Source of the DNA: Margaritifera margaritifera
Taxonomy: Eukaryota > Mollusca > Bivalvia > Unionida > Margaritiferidae
Assembly: GCA_029931535.1 (NCBI GenBank)
Contig: JAQPZY010001414.1
Location: 2,527,501 to 2,591,500, forward strand
Reading direction: 5' to 3'
Length of the DNA stretch: 64,000 nucleotides
The notes under the pieces were generated by a model. It was not told where the DNA came from, made no database searches, and worked only from the letters and a program-made list of their open reading frames with translations. Below are positions 21,420 to 31,575 of this stretch, piece by piece. Within the stretch, counting starts at the first letter, position 1. Each line of letters opens with the position of its first letter. The translations under genes were made by a program, and so were the position numbers.

Positions 21420-21480
21420 CTCAAAAGAGTGTGAGACAGAAATGACGTGGTGGCTGTTTTTATAGTTTTTTTTTCTTTTT

Positions 21481-22218
21481 TTAAAAATTGGCTGAAGGGG
21501 ACGTGTAAATGACAGGACCACCTTCTTGACCCCAAGGGTGAAACAATTGGGCACGAAATCTCAAATAGTCAGGAGTGGTGGGTTTTAAGTGGATGAGTAA
21601 ATACTCGTGAGGGGTTTGAGTAGCATCGTCGTACGCATAGTTGAACCAAGGAGCCCCTAACTGTTTGGCTAACACTTGTACTTGAGATTTGTCTCTGGGG
21701 CTTTTAAACAAGACCACGTAATGAGCGTTCAGACTAATGGTCCGATGGGCTTTACTTTGTTGAAATAAATTTTGAGTAATGTAGACAATACTAGCATTAC
21801 GATGGTGTCTTTTTCGTGTAAACCAAAGTTTAATTTCTTCTTCGTCTTCTCCTAACATGTCATCAAAAATAACCAAATGGGTTTGACTCACGTCAGACAC
21901 GATCCCACCGTCTTCGCGAGGGATGCCTTCTACAAATGAAATGGTTTCTCCTTGACTTTCTTTCAATAACGTGTAAGACGGTTGCCACTCTTTGTAACAC
22001 CACACGATACGTTGAGGTGGACGATCGAACAAATGAGATTTTTGTTCGATCAAACGTTTGACAAATTCGGTTTTGTCTGAACCACTAGGTCCAGCAATCA
22101 ACATGTTAAAAGGATGGCACAGATACAAAGCGTTCCAACTTTGACGATCTAACTTTTCGTCAATCACTTTGACTACAGAAGCAGAAGAGGCAGACGAGGC
22201 AGAAGATGATGTAGCCAT
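21481..22218 (-). CDS. FtsK/HerA-type genome packaging ATPase, altered Walker A
   Basis: 245 aa from ATG 22218. Walker A lies at residues 43-50 but reads GPSGSDKT: the Gly before the Lys is Asp, a single-base change (GGC to GAC at 22075-22077) from the family consensus. Walker B is LVIFDD (115-120), a sensor Gln is in VYITQN (145-150), and SLNAHYVVLFKSPRDKSQV is the conserved arginine-bearing block of Polinton and adintovirus ATPases. The role is to pump DNA into the capsid. The reading frame is intact, but the Asp should weaken nucleotide binding, so this copy may be dead despite its length. Confidence 0.9.
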   Translation of the reverse strand: MATSSSASSASSASVVKVIDEKLDRQSWNALYLCHPFNMLIAGPSGSDKTEFVKRLIEQKSHLFDRPPQRIVWCYKEWQPSYTLLKESQGETISFVEGIPREDGGIVSDVSQTHLVIFDDMLGEDEEEIKLWFTRKRHHRNASIVYITQNLFQQSKAHRTISLNAHYVVLFKSPRDKSQVQVLAKQLGAPWFNYAYDDATQTPHEYLLIHLKPTTPDYLRFRAQLFHPWGQEGGPVIYTSPSANF

Positions 22219-22285
22219 GACTGAGGTAGGAAGATTTTTGAGAAGAAGTCAAAAGACTCAAGACATTTTATACGTTTCATGCACG

Positions 22286-22291
22286 TTTATT
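22286..22291 (-). terminator. Polyadenylation signal AATAAA
   Basis: AATAAATAAA on the minus strand, about 160 bp past the stop of the unknown gene at 22449 and before the ATPase ORF. It suggests that the first gene has its own 3' end. Confidence 0.45.
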
Positions 22292-22448
22292 TATTTTTTT
22301 AAAAAAAAACAAACCAACACAACAAACAAAACATTTTTTTTTACAAGTCATGAAGGACAAAAATGCAGACCGAAAAAATGGTCAGGTACAAGATTAAGGC
22401 TACCACTAAAAGAATGAAAGTTCTGTATAAACAAGTCAATGTACAACA

Positions 22449-22954
22449 TTATGGTGTGCTAGGAATGGAAGGCCCAGGCACTGGTGGTAGTATTCTTCTG
22501 GTCTCTGTGGTGGTGGTAGAAGAATGAAATGTCTCTGACGGTAAGGAGGGGGTGTTTTCCTCAGAGGGTTGTATTTGGACGACGACAACGGTGTGGTCTT
22601 TCTCTGCTGTGTCAGGTTCTTCTTCCAGGATGGTTTCTAAGGTCATTTTTTTGTGTGACTTAGGTTCCCATTTCACTTTTGGACACTTAGTGGTGACGGG
22701 CCAGATCTTTGGCAAACTGTGGTACTTCTTGTAGCCAAACATCGAAACCAACACTTTTCCAGTCACGTACATCTTTCCAACCGGTAAGTTGTTGGTGCAT
22801 CCAACTAACAAGGCACACTTCTTCAAACGTGTCAAGGCAAGATAAATTTTGACTAATGTCTTCTTCACACGGATGTACCCCACTTGTGATGTTCATCACC
22901 ACTCTCAACACTTTGAGTATAATTTGTCTTTCGTGTACCGATAAAGCATGAATG
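22449..22954 (-). pseudogene. Unknown Polinton early-type protein, probable exon 2, frameshifted
   Basis: I do not recognise this gene. From 22954 one frame reads a helical Trp-rich protein (LSVHERQIILKVLRVV, then CLDTFEEVCLVSWMHQQLTG, then VGFDVWLQEVPQFAKDL) ending at 22687. A second frame continues from about 22700 to 22449 with an acidic, Pro/Ser/Thr-rich tail (LETILEEEPDTAEKDHTVVV, then RRILPPVPGPSIPS). One frameshift would join them into a protein of about 165 residues. No ATG opens the first frame nearby. The sequence CATCAG before 22954 could be a splice acceptor whose phase matches the leader exon at 24603-24658. It has LSCLD, a relaxed form of the LxCxE pocket-protein motif. It is the first gene of the cluster. 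Confidence 0.45.
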
Positions 22955-23308
22955 CTGATGTTGTTGTTGTTTTTTTTTTGATGGTTTATCAAAATAGTCC
23001 AAAACAACCACGGGTCCTCCAAAATAATCCAAGGCAAACACTTGTCCTCAAAAATACTCCATAACGAATGTCCTGGAAAACGAAATCCAAGAAAGGTAGT
23101 CACTAATACACACACTGCATAGCGTCCAAAATTCAATGGAAACAGTTATTGTATCAAGTCTTTATAATCCTCTAAGGTCTGAACACGATCGTTGACTTCC
23201 TTCCACGGAATACGTTTCTTCTTCTTCTTCTTCTGTTTTCTCATGGCTTGGGCGTGATCTTTTCATCTTGAAGTTTACTCTGAATCTGATTGAGTTTCAC
23301 CCAGGGAA

Positions 23309-23417
<109 letters not shown>

Positions 23418-23488
23418 CTTCTTACCTTTAGAATCACTGGTCGTGATTGCACTTTCAAACTGTGAAGGTGGAAAAGTACTGCGCTTGA

Positions 23489-24463
23489 GATAAAAGTCAA
23501 GATACTTGCTATATCTGCCAAGAGAAAGGACATTGGCTTTCAGAATGTCCACAACGTCAACAAAAAAGAGATTTTGGAATTGAATTGAATAAGTATGTCC
23601 ATAAGGTGTATGATAATTATGCTGCTGACATACTTGGTAATGTCTATCATATGAAGTCTGGAAGGAAAGTCAAAGGAAATTTGAATTCATTTGGAATGAT
23701 ATCTATTCATGTTGCTGGTAAGGAAGGAAAGAGGGAGAAACATACAAGTCGAGGGAGATTTGTCTTTGAAGCGGTGAATGGAGTGGATCTACCAAGACAG
23801 AGTCAAGTGGTACATCTCAATGATGTACTTGATGATGATAGAATAGAAAATCTTCAAGTGATGACTGGTAGTGAACGAACATGTTTGCACAAACATGTGA
23901 AGAATGATACAGAAAAAAGGAGAGTTAATTTTGGAAGTGCTAGAAGTGTGTTGTGCCAGTTTGTTGGTGAGACTGAGGAAAAAAAATTTGGAAGTATGGC
24001 AAGGGCTATTCAGTATTTTGATTGTAATAAAGGAAGTATCTATAATTGCTGTACTGGGATTTATAAGTCGGTCTTTTCGAAGAAGTTCCAGAAAAGATTT
24101 CAAGCTAGATTGGAAGAGCCAGAGAAGAAGAGTCAAGGAACTAGTGGATTTGTGAGACCTGTGAAATTAACTGACTTGAATTCAGGATTATAAAGTCGGA
24201 TGGATTCCACTTGTGATGTGGCAAGATGTTTTGGATTAGATCAGCCTGAAGTTTACAGGATTTGTAGGAAAAGGCAGTGGATTCAAGATGCTAATGGACA
24301 TTTTATTAAGTTGGAGTTTATCAATGAGAGTCCAAAAGAAAGTTATGAGAAAATTGTAGACAAGAATCTTCCTGAAGTGTCAGAACAGAGGATGAAATGG
24401 TGGAGATGGAAATTGATTGAAATGTATTGGATTTATATGAAATTGTTTTATTACCACGAGTAA
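23489..24463 (+). pseudogene. CCHC zinc-knuckle plus HNH endonuclease plus NUMOD1 protein
   Basis: The only plus-strand gene of the element. The frame is open from 23489, after a TGA, to TAA at 24191-24193 (234 codons) and continues in the same frame to 24463 (89 more). Residues 7-20 are a perfect C-x2-C-x4-H-x4-C knuckle (CYICQEKGHWLSEC). The HNH core of homing-endonuclease type follows: VVHLNDVLDDDRIENLQVMT gives His109, Asn111 and Asn121. A NUMOD1-like DNA-binding helix lies at about 153-190 (FGSMARAIQYFDCNKGSIYN). A second one (TCDVARCFGLDQPEVYRIC) straddles the TAA, so the stop is probably a mutation. No ATG opens the frame; the 5' end may be spliced or lost at the TA repeat. Confidence 0.75.
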
Positions 24464-24602
24464 CATAATGTATATACATTGAATAAAATATAATTATTAT
24501 TGATGTATATCTCTGAATGGTGTTGTGTGGTTTTCTATTGAATTTGAAAAAAATAATAATTATGTTCTCTCTCTCTTTCTATCGATCTAAAAAAAAACTT
24601 AC

Positions 24603-24658
24603 CTCTTTCCTCTATCTGTTATCTCACTGTCGATCTGAAACCCTACCATATTTTCCAT
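24603..24658 (-). other. Candidate TIR leader exon, right copy (inward)
   Basis: ATG at 24658 opens 18 codons (begins MENMVGFQIDSE) ending AG before GTAAGT (24602 downward), a phase-2 donor. It points into the minus-strand cluster. The candidate acceptor before 22954 would keep the frame, giving a 1.65-kb intron that contains the HNH gene on the other strand. That acceptor lacks a pyrimidine tract, so the join is tentative. Confidence 0.4.
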
Positions 24659-24677
24659 TGCGTCCGCGCGTTAAGCA

Positions 24678-24710
24678 TATAAAGCGGTGCGTTGGCCAGT
24701 GTAGTCATTC
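24678..24710 (+). promoter_or_regulatory. Outward TATA/initiator core promoter in right TIR
   Basis: TATAAA at 24678-24683 and TCATTC at 24705-24710 are spaced 29 bases from TATA start to the initiator A, as in animal core promoters. It directs transcription toward the right end of the element, where no convincing ORF lies. The reverse strand of the same site also reads TTTATATG, so it may work both ways. Confidence 0.5.
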
Positions 24711-25911
24711 TCGTTGACTCGTCAAGATCTCAACAGTTCCAAAAAAAAAAAAGAAGATGGCAGCAACAAAGATTACAATATAAAAAAATGGATAGTGTGT
24801 TGCCTGTTTTGATATACACAAAATTTAAAAAAGTAAAAAAAATGGTTGTGTAGTGTGTGTAAGTTTGTATTTGATATAAAAAAAAAATTTAAAAAGTTAA
24901 AAAATGATTTGTGTGGTGTGTGTAGGTTTGAATTTGATATATAAAAAAATTTTAAAAAAGTAAAAAAAAATGGATAGTGTGGTGCGTGTTTTGATATAAA
25001 CAAAATTTAAAAAATAAAAAAATGGTTGTGTGGTGTGTGTAAGTTTTGTGTTTGATATAAAAAAAATTTTAAAAAAAAATGGATTGTATATTTGTGGTGT
25101 GTGTAAGTTTTGTGTTTGATATAAAAAAAATTTAAAAAGTAAAAAAATGGATAGTGTGGTGTGTGTTTTGATATAAAAAAAATTTAAAAAGTAAAAAAAG
25201 TGGTTGTGTGTGTTTTGATATAAAAAAATTTAAAAAATAAAAAAATGGATGGTGTATATGTTGGATAGTATGTTGGCGTGATTTCATCCCTTTGTCATAC
25301 CCTTTCGTCTGAGAGCAGGTTTTTGGGGTTTTTAGGCAGCACACAAGGCATTTGGGATAGTGTGTTAGGTTTGGGTTTGGGTTTTGGGTTTATTTGAGTT
25401 TGTATATAAAAAAATATAAAATAAAAAAAATTTTTTTTTAAATGAGTTACGAAATTTTAGTACTATTTTTTAGTCTCAGCCAATCTTTTCCATTTTTTGT
25501 TCCGGATTATTTTCAGTCTCCGCTAACGTCCGGTACAATTTCGGAAGTTTAGTGTTACTTTTAGTCTCAGCCAATTTTTTCCATTTTTTTTTCCGGATTA
25601 TTTTCAGTCTCCGCTAACGTCCGGTACAATTTCGGAATTTTAGTGTTACTTTTACTCTAGGCCATTATAATCTAATGTTCCGGATTTTTTTTCTAGTCAA
25701 CGCTAAAGTCCGTGACGGTTCCCGAAGTTTAGTACAACTTTTAGTCACGTCCATTTAGTGTTATTATGAGTTGGTTCCCTTGATTAAAGCTATTTATAAC
25801 ATAGGTACAATATATGCAAATTTACTGACACCTCCAACATGATCTGAGATATAGGTAATGCTTTATATATAACTCTAGGCTATATAGATATAGCCACTAG
25901 GCAGAAGATCA

Positions 25912-26176
25912 CTACACACGGCGTGTTGGATAGTGTAGTGTGGGGTGTTTGGATAGTAGATGACGTTGTATTCGTCACTACACACAGCGTGTTGATGGTA
26001 TAGTGTGGGGTGTTTGGATGGTAGATAACGTTGTATTCGTCACTACACACAGCGTGTTGATGGAATGGTGTGGGGTGTTTGGATGGTAGATAACGTTGTA
26101 TTCGTCACTACACACGGCGTGTTGATGGTATAGTGTGGGGTGTTTGGATGGTAGATGACGTTTTATTCGTCACTAC
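25912..26176 (-). repeat. 65-bp tandem array in right TIR (four units)
   Basis: Mirror of 12276-12540, with GCGTGTTGAT and GTGTGGGGTGTTTGGAT in each unit. Confidence 0.92.
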
Positions 26177-26465
26177 GAACGGCGTGTTAAATTTCCGTTG
26201 GTACCCAGAGTGCCACCCCCTATGTTAAATTCCCGTAGATACCTATAGTGCCCCCCCCCCCGCCATGTTAAATTCTCGTACGCTACCTTTGGGGACTCTA
26301 CAGGGACATAATGTTAAGTCCCATTGACCCCATAGCGCCCCCGCTTGACCCAAAGATTTATAGGGTCAACACTTTCCCATGTTAAATTCCCCTAGACCCT
26401 ATACATCTTTGACCCTGTTTAACATAGGAGACCCCCTAGACCCCCAGTACCCCCCGTATACTACT

Positions 26466-26471
26466 ATCAAT
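26466..26471 (+). repeat. Target-site duplication ATCAAT, right copy
   Basis: Identical to 11981-11986 and directly abuts the right TIR end. Confidence 0.95.
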
Positions 26472-26726
26472 ATTTGAAAACGTCAAATATGCAAGAATAA
26501 GGAACGTGGGCAACCGAATTTGAAATGTCTGCATTTGCGACACTTTGTAACTCTACTGTGTGTTTGCTGTGCTAGTGGGACACTCAATGGTCAACCCAAC
26601 TACATTTGTATGCCTTATAAACCTTTAAACAATGGCAATGAGCTAAATAAAAATGCACCAAATGAATGTTCTATCTACATTCAAAATATGAATAGACATT
26701 TTGAATCCGTTCTAGATACTGAGGAG
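26472..26726 (+). pseudogene. Integrase-OTU transposon protein relic, 3' portion of OTU
   Basis: Removing the Polinton and one TSD joins the frame ending RPIHQ at 11985 to YLKTSNMQE here, followed by GTWATEFEMSAFA, the conserved trypsin-like GTWxxExE block of OTU proteases. The end reads CSIYIQNMNRHFESVLD, the usual OTU terminus with its active-site His (NRHFE). Stops and frame slips (for example TAA after MQE) were there independently of the insertion. The domain is therefore cut between its Cys and His halves by the Polinton. Confidence 0.75.
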
Positions 26727-27774
26727 ACGGTCTGTTCACGAATAGGAACTTTTTTCCAGCCAAATTCTGACAGTATATATCAGATAAAATGTTAGAAACT
26801 GCGCTAGCAAACAGCGAAACAGGTGTTGACTTTACCGAGAGAAAGTGAGGATTTGACACGGTGTATATGAAAAATGTACAGACACTCTTTACATCATTCC
26901 AGGCCTCAAAAATGTTGCTATGGACATAGATGCAAATGCTTTCAATCTTGTATGCGATTGGGAAGACCTGAACGCGAAGATTAATTCTTGAACTAATTTA
27001 CCCGTGTAAAACAAATCATGATATAATGGTAGTACGTGCATCTTTTTGTACTTCGTTTGTTCCACGTGGAAAAGAACAGCCAGTAGAGATTTTTCATTAG
27101 TCAATGTAAACCCTGCGCACCTCACTCCGCCTCACCCCCCCCCCCCCCCCCACAGAAAAAAAAATTGGACAGGAGTACCAGCAGGTTTCTATCGTCGGTG
27201 TTGCCCCGCATAACCGAGGTGCGCTGTTCTTTCCATCCGGGACACAATAGATGCCAGGATTTTAGATTCAGGTTTTACTAAATTTAGCGTGGATACACAT
27301 AAATGCATATTCATCAAACTTTGCATATTGCTCTGCAGTGCAAGGTCTTCTTTAAATAATGTGTGTGTGTGTGTGTGTGTGTGGAAACAGGTCTTGACAT
27401 TACCCTGTCCTGGGAGGGGAGGGATTTACATTGACTAGAGTATTTCACTGAATATGATGAGGGTCATTTCCTTAAGAACACATTTTAAAAATAAAAATGA
27501 ATCAACAACCAATATGAAACATTATGCATTATGATATTTCCTGCACAGAATTTTAATGATAAACGAACTAAATACAGAACCTGTGATATTTAGTCTGGCA
27601 TTTCATAAAATTTCTAACTTTCTTGGATTCCTACATTTGCACAGCAAATAACGATGTTGCTCCATTTGCTTGCGATTTCTGTATTTTCTAGAAAATGCCC
27701 CCCCCCCCACTTTTTAAAATGTGGACAAGATATTGCATTGTTAACCATATTGTCTTGCGCAAACGATTTATTTA

Positions 27775-28110
27775 ACGGTTTTGTGCATGACAAATTTTAG
27801 ACTCAATCTTGAGCTTAACTTTGAGTTTAGTTTAGAATCAGACTTTGAGTTTAAACTCAATTTTGATTTAGTTTTCTCAAAAGATCTTAAACTAAACTTT
27901 GAGACTCAAAGTTTAGATTTAGATCATAAGCTATAGAGGGTACCTAAAATGTAAAATATTAATTTCAATCAGAAACAAAATGGCTGACTTTGTGACGCGG
28001 ATAGAGGAATTAAGTTAAAGCTGAGATGAGTCCTATATTAGACTTAAGTCAAACTTAAGATTGAGTTTGAGATTGAACTTAAGATTTTTCGTGCACATGG
28101 GGCCTAATAT
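27775..28110. repeat. Foldback (MITE-like) repeat rich in ACTTTGAG/CTCAAAG
   Basis: The left arm (TTTTGTGCATGACAAATTTT then AGACTCAATCTTGAG) is approximately the inverse of the right arm (CTTAAGATTGAGTTTGAG through ATTTTTCGTGCACATGG). The interior also contains inverted words AAACTCAA/TTGAGTTT. No ORF. A duplicate GTGCACATGGGGCC-like end (CGCACACATGGGGCC) follows at 28132. Confidence 0.5.
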
Positions 28111-29129
28111 GCAGTCAGTAGTATCCATTTTTCGCACACATGGGGCCCGACATGCAGTCATTATTATACATTTTTTAATTTTCTTTTGGTAAATGTCCAG
28201 CAGTTATGAAATCAATCGCTTCATTCCTGCTCTTTAACATAGACAATATGGTCTACAGATTATTGTTCGTCCGTCCATCTGTCACGCTATCTCCTTTCAA
28301 ATAGTTAAGCGGACTTTTAGTATACTTGCATGTTTTTGACACGAAACGCGTGACAAAACCATATTTAACTATACCTCAAAGAGTCACGGAGTAGTCAGAT
28401 GTAAGGAAAACCTCTGGATTAATGAATATCTTTCATCTTTATCTTTATTTACGCTCAGCCTGTAAGTTAGGCTGCTCAAATCGGCATCCAATGTAACGGC
28501 CCCATCTTGCTCTTAATATAAACTTCACAAAGGTATCTTTAAAGTGTTCTGAGACATGGGACCTCAAGTTTTCGAACCCTTTCCGGGTTGGAGATGACGT
28601 ATGACCTCTGAATAGTTCCATGTTAGTACCTGTGTCACTAGAAGAAATGAAACTTGAATTTTGAGTGAATTTCACCTTTAGATACTACAACTTAAGTGTC
28701 TTATGAACGATTCCAAATGGCAATTTCACTTGGGGCGAGGCAGAGATCAACGAGGGTAAAAGTCTCAAGGTTTTTTGCTTTAATAAAAAACGTCTCGATA
28801 ATCTTAAATGAAAGGTTTTACAGTCAAATGATGTTTATGAATTCGATTTGAATTTCCTATTGGTCACCGCTAGGGTCCGGGCATAATAACTCAAGTATAT
28901 TCTTATTGTGCAATAGTTTTCAGAATACATCAGATGTGCAAGTCTTAGTAACTTTAATAACCCCTACAACATTCATATAAAATGTCACTTGAAATATGTT
29001 AACAAATGGCGTGGGTTGTAAATATAACGAAGAAATCTACAATTTATATGAATGGAAATTATTTTAAATTGGTCACAATCGACGACATCATCCAAAGAAT
29101 TGCAACACCGAGGCACTAGATAGTATATC

Positions 29130-29345
29130 TAGTTATCATTTTAAGAGGGGTCAGTTTTCTTCGGGGGTCATTTTTCTCCACGACGGGGGTCATGCTATTA
29201 TGGTTCAAAAGCGAAAGGGTCAGTTTTCTACCATAGAATACTGACCCCTTAGCCGTAGAAAAGTGACTTCCAGTCATTATTCTCCGTAAAATAGTGACCC
29301 TCCTTGTAGGTTTTCTACGAGGGTCAACTCTACGTTACAACGCCA
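29130..29345. repeat. Short inverted and direct repeats of GGGGTCAGTTTTCT
   Basis: GGGGTCAGTTTTCTTC, GGGGGTCATTTTTCTCC and GGGTCAGTTTTCTACC are followed by inverse forms (GAATACTGACCCC, AAATAGTGACCC). The layout suggests a small non-autonomous repeat. Confidence 0.5.
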
Positions 29346-29846
29346 TAAACTCGTGAAACTCTATTCGATCTCTTAACATCTTAACAGTCAGTAAGGAAAA
29401 AGACCTTGCCATCTTTCTTACATGCATGCTTCCGTTTCGTTCATAGAATTTTTTCCGATTATGAAGTAGCATTTACTTTAAGTAACAAGCACAGTTCCAA
29501 ATAAACGTGCAACTATTTCTTAAGTCTATATGCAATATATAGAAAGAGTATTAAGGCAGTAATTCGAAACTATAGTATTGGTATGAGATTTTATGTTTTC
29601 ACTTCGTATTCTTTGCATATTTAAATACCATTTGAATCTTTTTCATGAACGTAGAACTTTTTCTTCACTCTGGAAATTGTATAAAATATCAATATACGAC
29701 AAATAAATATTTTGATTATTTGAAAGAACAGCTGATCGAAACTTCTCTAGATAAAGGACATATTTAGAAATCTGAGCAAAATTAATTAGACAAACTGAAA
29801 AATACAGAGTCAAGAAAACTCTGACTATTCGGAAAATCCGATATAT

Positions 29847-29888
<42 letters not shown>

Positions 29889-29964
29889 TCAATCTAACTG
29901 AAAACTATTTAAAAGAATTTTAAAATAAGAAATTTAAAAAGAAATCAATGGTTCTATATTTCAG

Positions 29965-30191
29965 TAAATGAATCAGGTCCTGATGTTACACTTCCAGTTG
30001 GTAGACACACCTACACCTTTCGATTCCAACTCCCATCCGGTCCCCTGCCATCGTCGTTTGAGGGGTATTACGGATCCATTCGGTACTGGCTAAAGTTGGA
30101 AATCGACCGTCCCTTGTTCCGGTTTAACGTCAGACGGTTCAAACCAATTACTGTCTTGGACAAAATTGATATCAATGCTACTTATTGTCAG
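29965..30191 (+). CDS. Alpha-arrestin, exon 2
   Basis: The acceptor TTCTATATTTCAG precedes 29965 and phase 1 matches exon 1. It encodes NESGPDVTLPVGRHTYTFRF, QLPSGPLPSSFEGYYGSIRY and WLKLEIDRPLFRFNVRRF. These are the arrestin hallmarks: G-x-H-x-(Y/F)-x-F-x-F-x-LP, the PSSFEG loop, and the basic strand leading out of the N-terminal domain. The donor is CAG before GTATGG, phase 0. An alternative acceptor 12 bases downstream (AATCAG) would keep the same frame. Confidence 0.88.
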
Positions 30192-30460
30192 GTATGGGTT
30201 TTTTTCACTCGTCTGGCGAAATATGCTAAATACATTGACAGTGAATATTAGGATACCAATATTTTATTAAATTTTAATATATATTTCATAATGAGATATT
30301 GAAATATATCAGTGGGAGAAAAATGATATCGCCACAGAGGCTATATCAAGTTTGGAAATACTTTCTTTTTCCATTTTGGAAGCATATATGCCCTTATGTA
30401 TCTTCATTTCTTGTATTTCCATATTTAGGCCTATTTTATTTTTTTCTTCTTATCACCCCT

Positions 30461-30515
<55 letters not shown>

Positions 30516-30516
30516 G

Positions 30517-30638
30517 GTTGAAAAGATCTTTAAATCCGTCAAGACTGTTGACCCTATAGCAAACATTTATGTAATCAATCAAAAGGTTCGTCAAGAATGC
30601 ATACAAATGAACCCCAAACAACAAAAAGCAGGCTGCAG
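30517..30638 (+). CDS. Candidate alpha-arrestin exon 3
   Basis: Preceded by a long CT tract and CAG, followed by GTATTA. Phase 0 acceptor fits exon 2. It encodes about 40 residues beginning VEKIFKSVKTVDPIANIYVI. No arrestin motif is obvious, and its end phase (2) does not match the exon at 33836 (needs phase 1), so either another exon lies between or this one is wrong. Confidence 0.4.
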
Positions 30639-31505
30639 GTATTAACATTTTTATTATTAGTTTTCCACATGAATCATGCAAATTGTCAGTGACTGAACTT
30701 ACATGACCTGTTGCTATTCGATATTCTGTGACATCCATACATTATGGTATATACCTGTTTCACTCAACGACAAATGGTACACATTTGTAAGAAAAACTCT
30801 TGATTTCATGTAGTAAAAACATTGTTTCAGTAGCGATTTTACCTGTCATCACAATCATAATCATGTCTGAAAACGATGGAGAAATCATGTATTTATTAGT
30901 GTCGATTGCAAACCGAAATTAAGTGGCAATCGAAATATGGGTGCAGCGTCTGTTACCGAAATAGACTGCAAGCCTGCCAATACACAAAAATTTACATCTG
31001 AATGCAGAAAAAAAAAAAAAAAAAAAAATAGCAGCCAAAATCCTTACATGTAGACTGATAATCTTTAAAATATGTTGTTTAATGATATTACGCTCTGAAG
31101 ACTATCGGAGCGTTCTGTCATGGTGTTATAGCATCCCCACCCAGCAATGTTCACTGTATCAATCCATGCAGGAAATGTGTTAACGAAAATAAAAAATCTC
31201 TTCATTTTGGCATGAAAACATTCATTAATTTGACAAAATACACAATTTGAAGCATTATATGTAAATCTAAATTTGCAAAAACTCGCTGTCCTAAAATTAT
31301 TGTAAAATTTCGGAACTTCTTTGTATTAATGTAGTAATGCAGCTGTTAATCGCAATAGAAAGAAAATATTTGTTTTTTGATTAGATATAAGGAAATATTT
31401 CACTAGTGAAATGGAAACATTTTGTGTTGTTACGCGTCTCGTGAAATATTTCCTTATTCAAAAAACGTAGATATCCTCTATATATCAAATCATATGTATG
31501 TAGTG

Positions 31506-31575
<70 letters not shown>

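Larger units (their letters stand above)
24517..26465 (-). repeat. Right terminal inverted repeat of the Polinton
   Basis: Reverse complement of 11987-13822, 1,949 bp. Inner boundary at ATGGTGTTGTGTGG (24517-24530); outer end CCGTATACTACT. The A/T-rich tract (24780-25260), made of repeated GTGTGGTGTGTGTAAGTTT and GATATAAAAAAA words, accounts for the length difference. ORFs across this tract are repeat translations. Confidence 0.93.
26727..29964. other. Arrestin intron 1, right part: no gene seen
   Basis: Intronic. It contains a poly-C run at 27137, (GT)n at 27360-27381, a foldback repeat at 27775-28110, a repeated-motif block at 29130-29345 and (AT)n at 29856-29881. No supported coding sequence was found on either strand. 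Confidence 0.55.
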
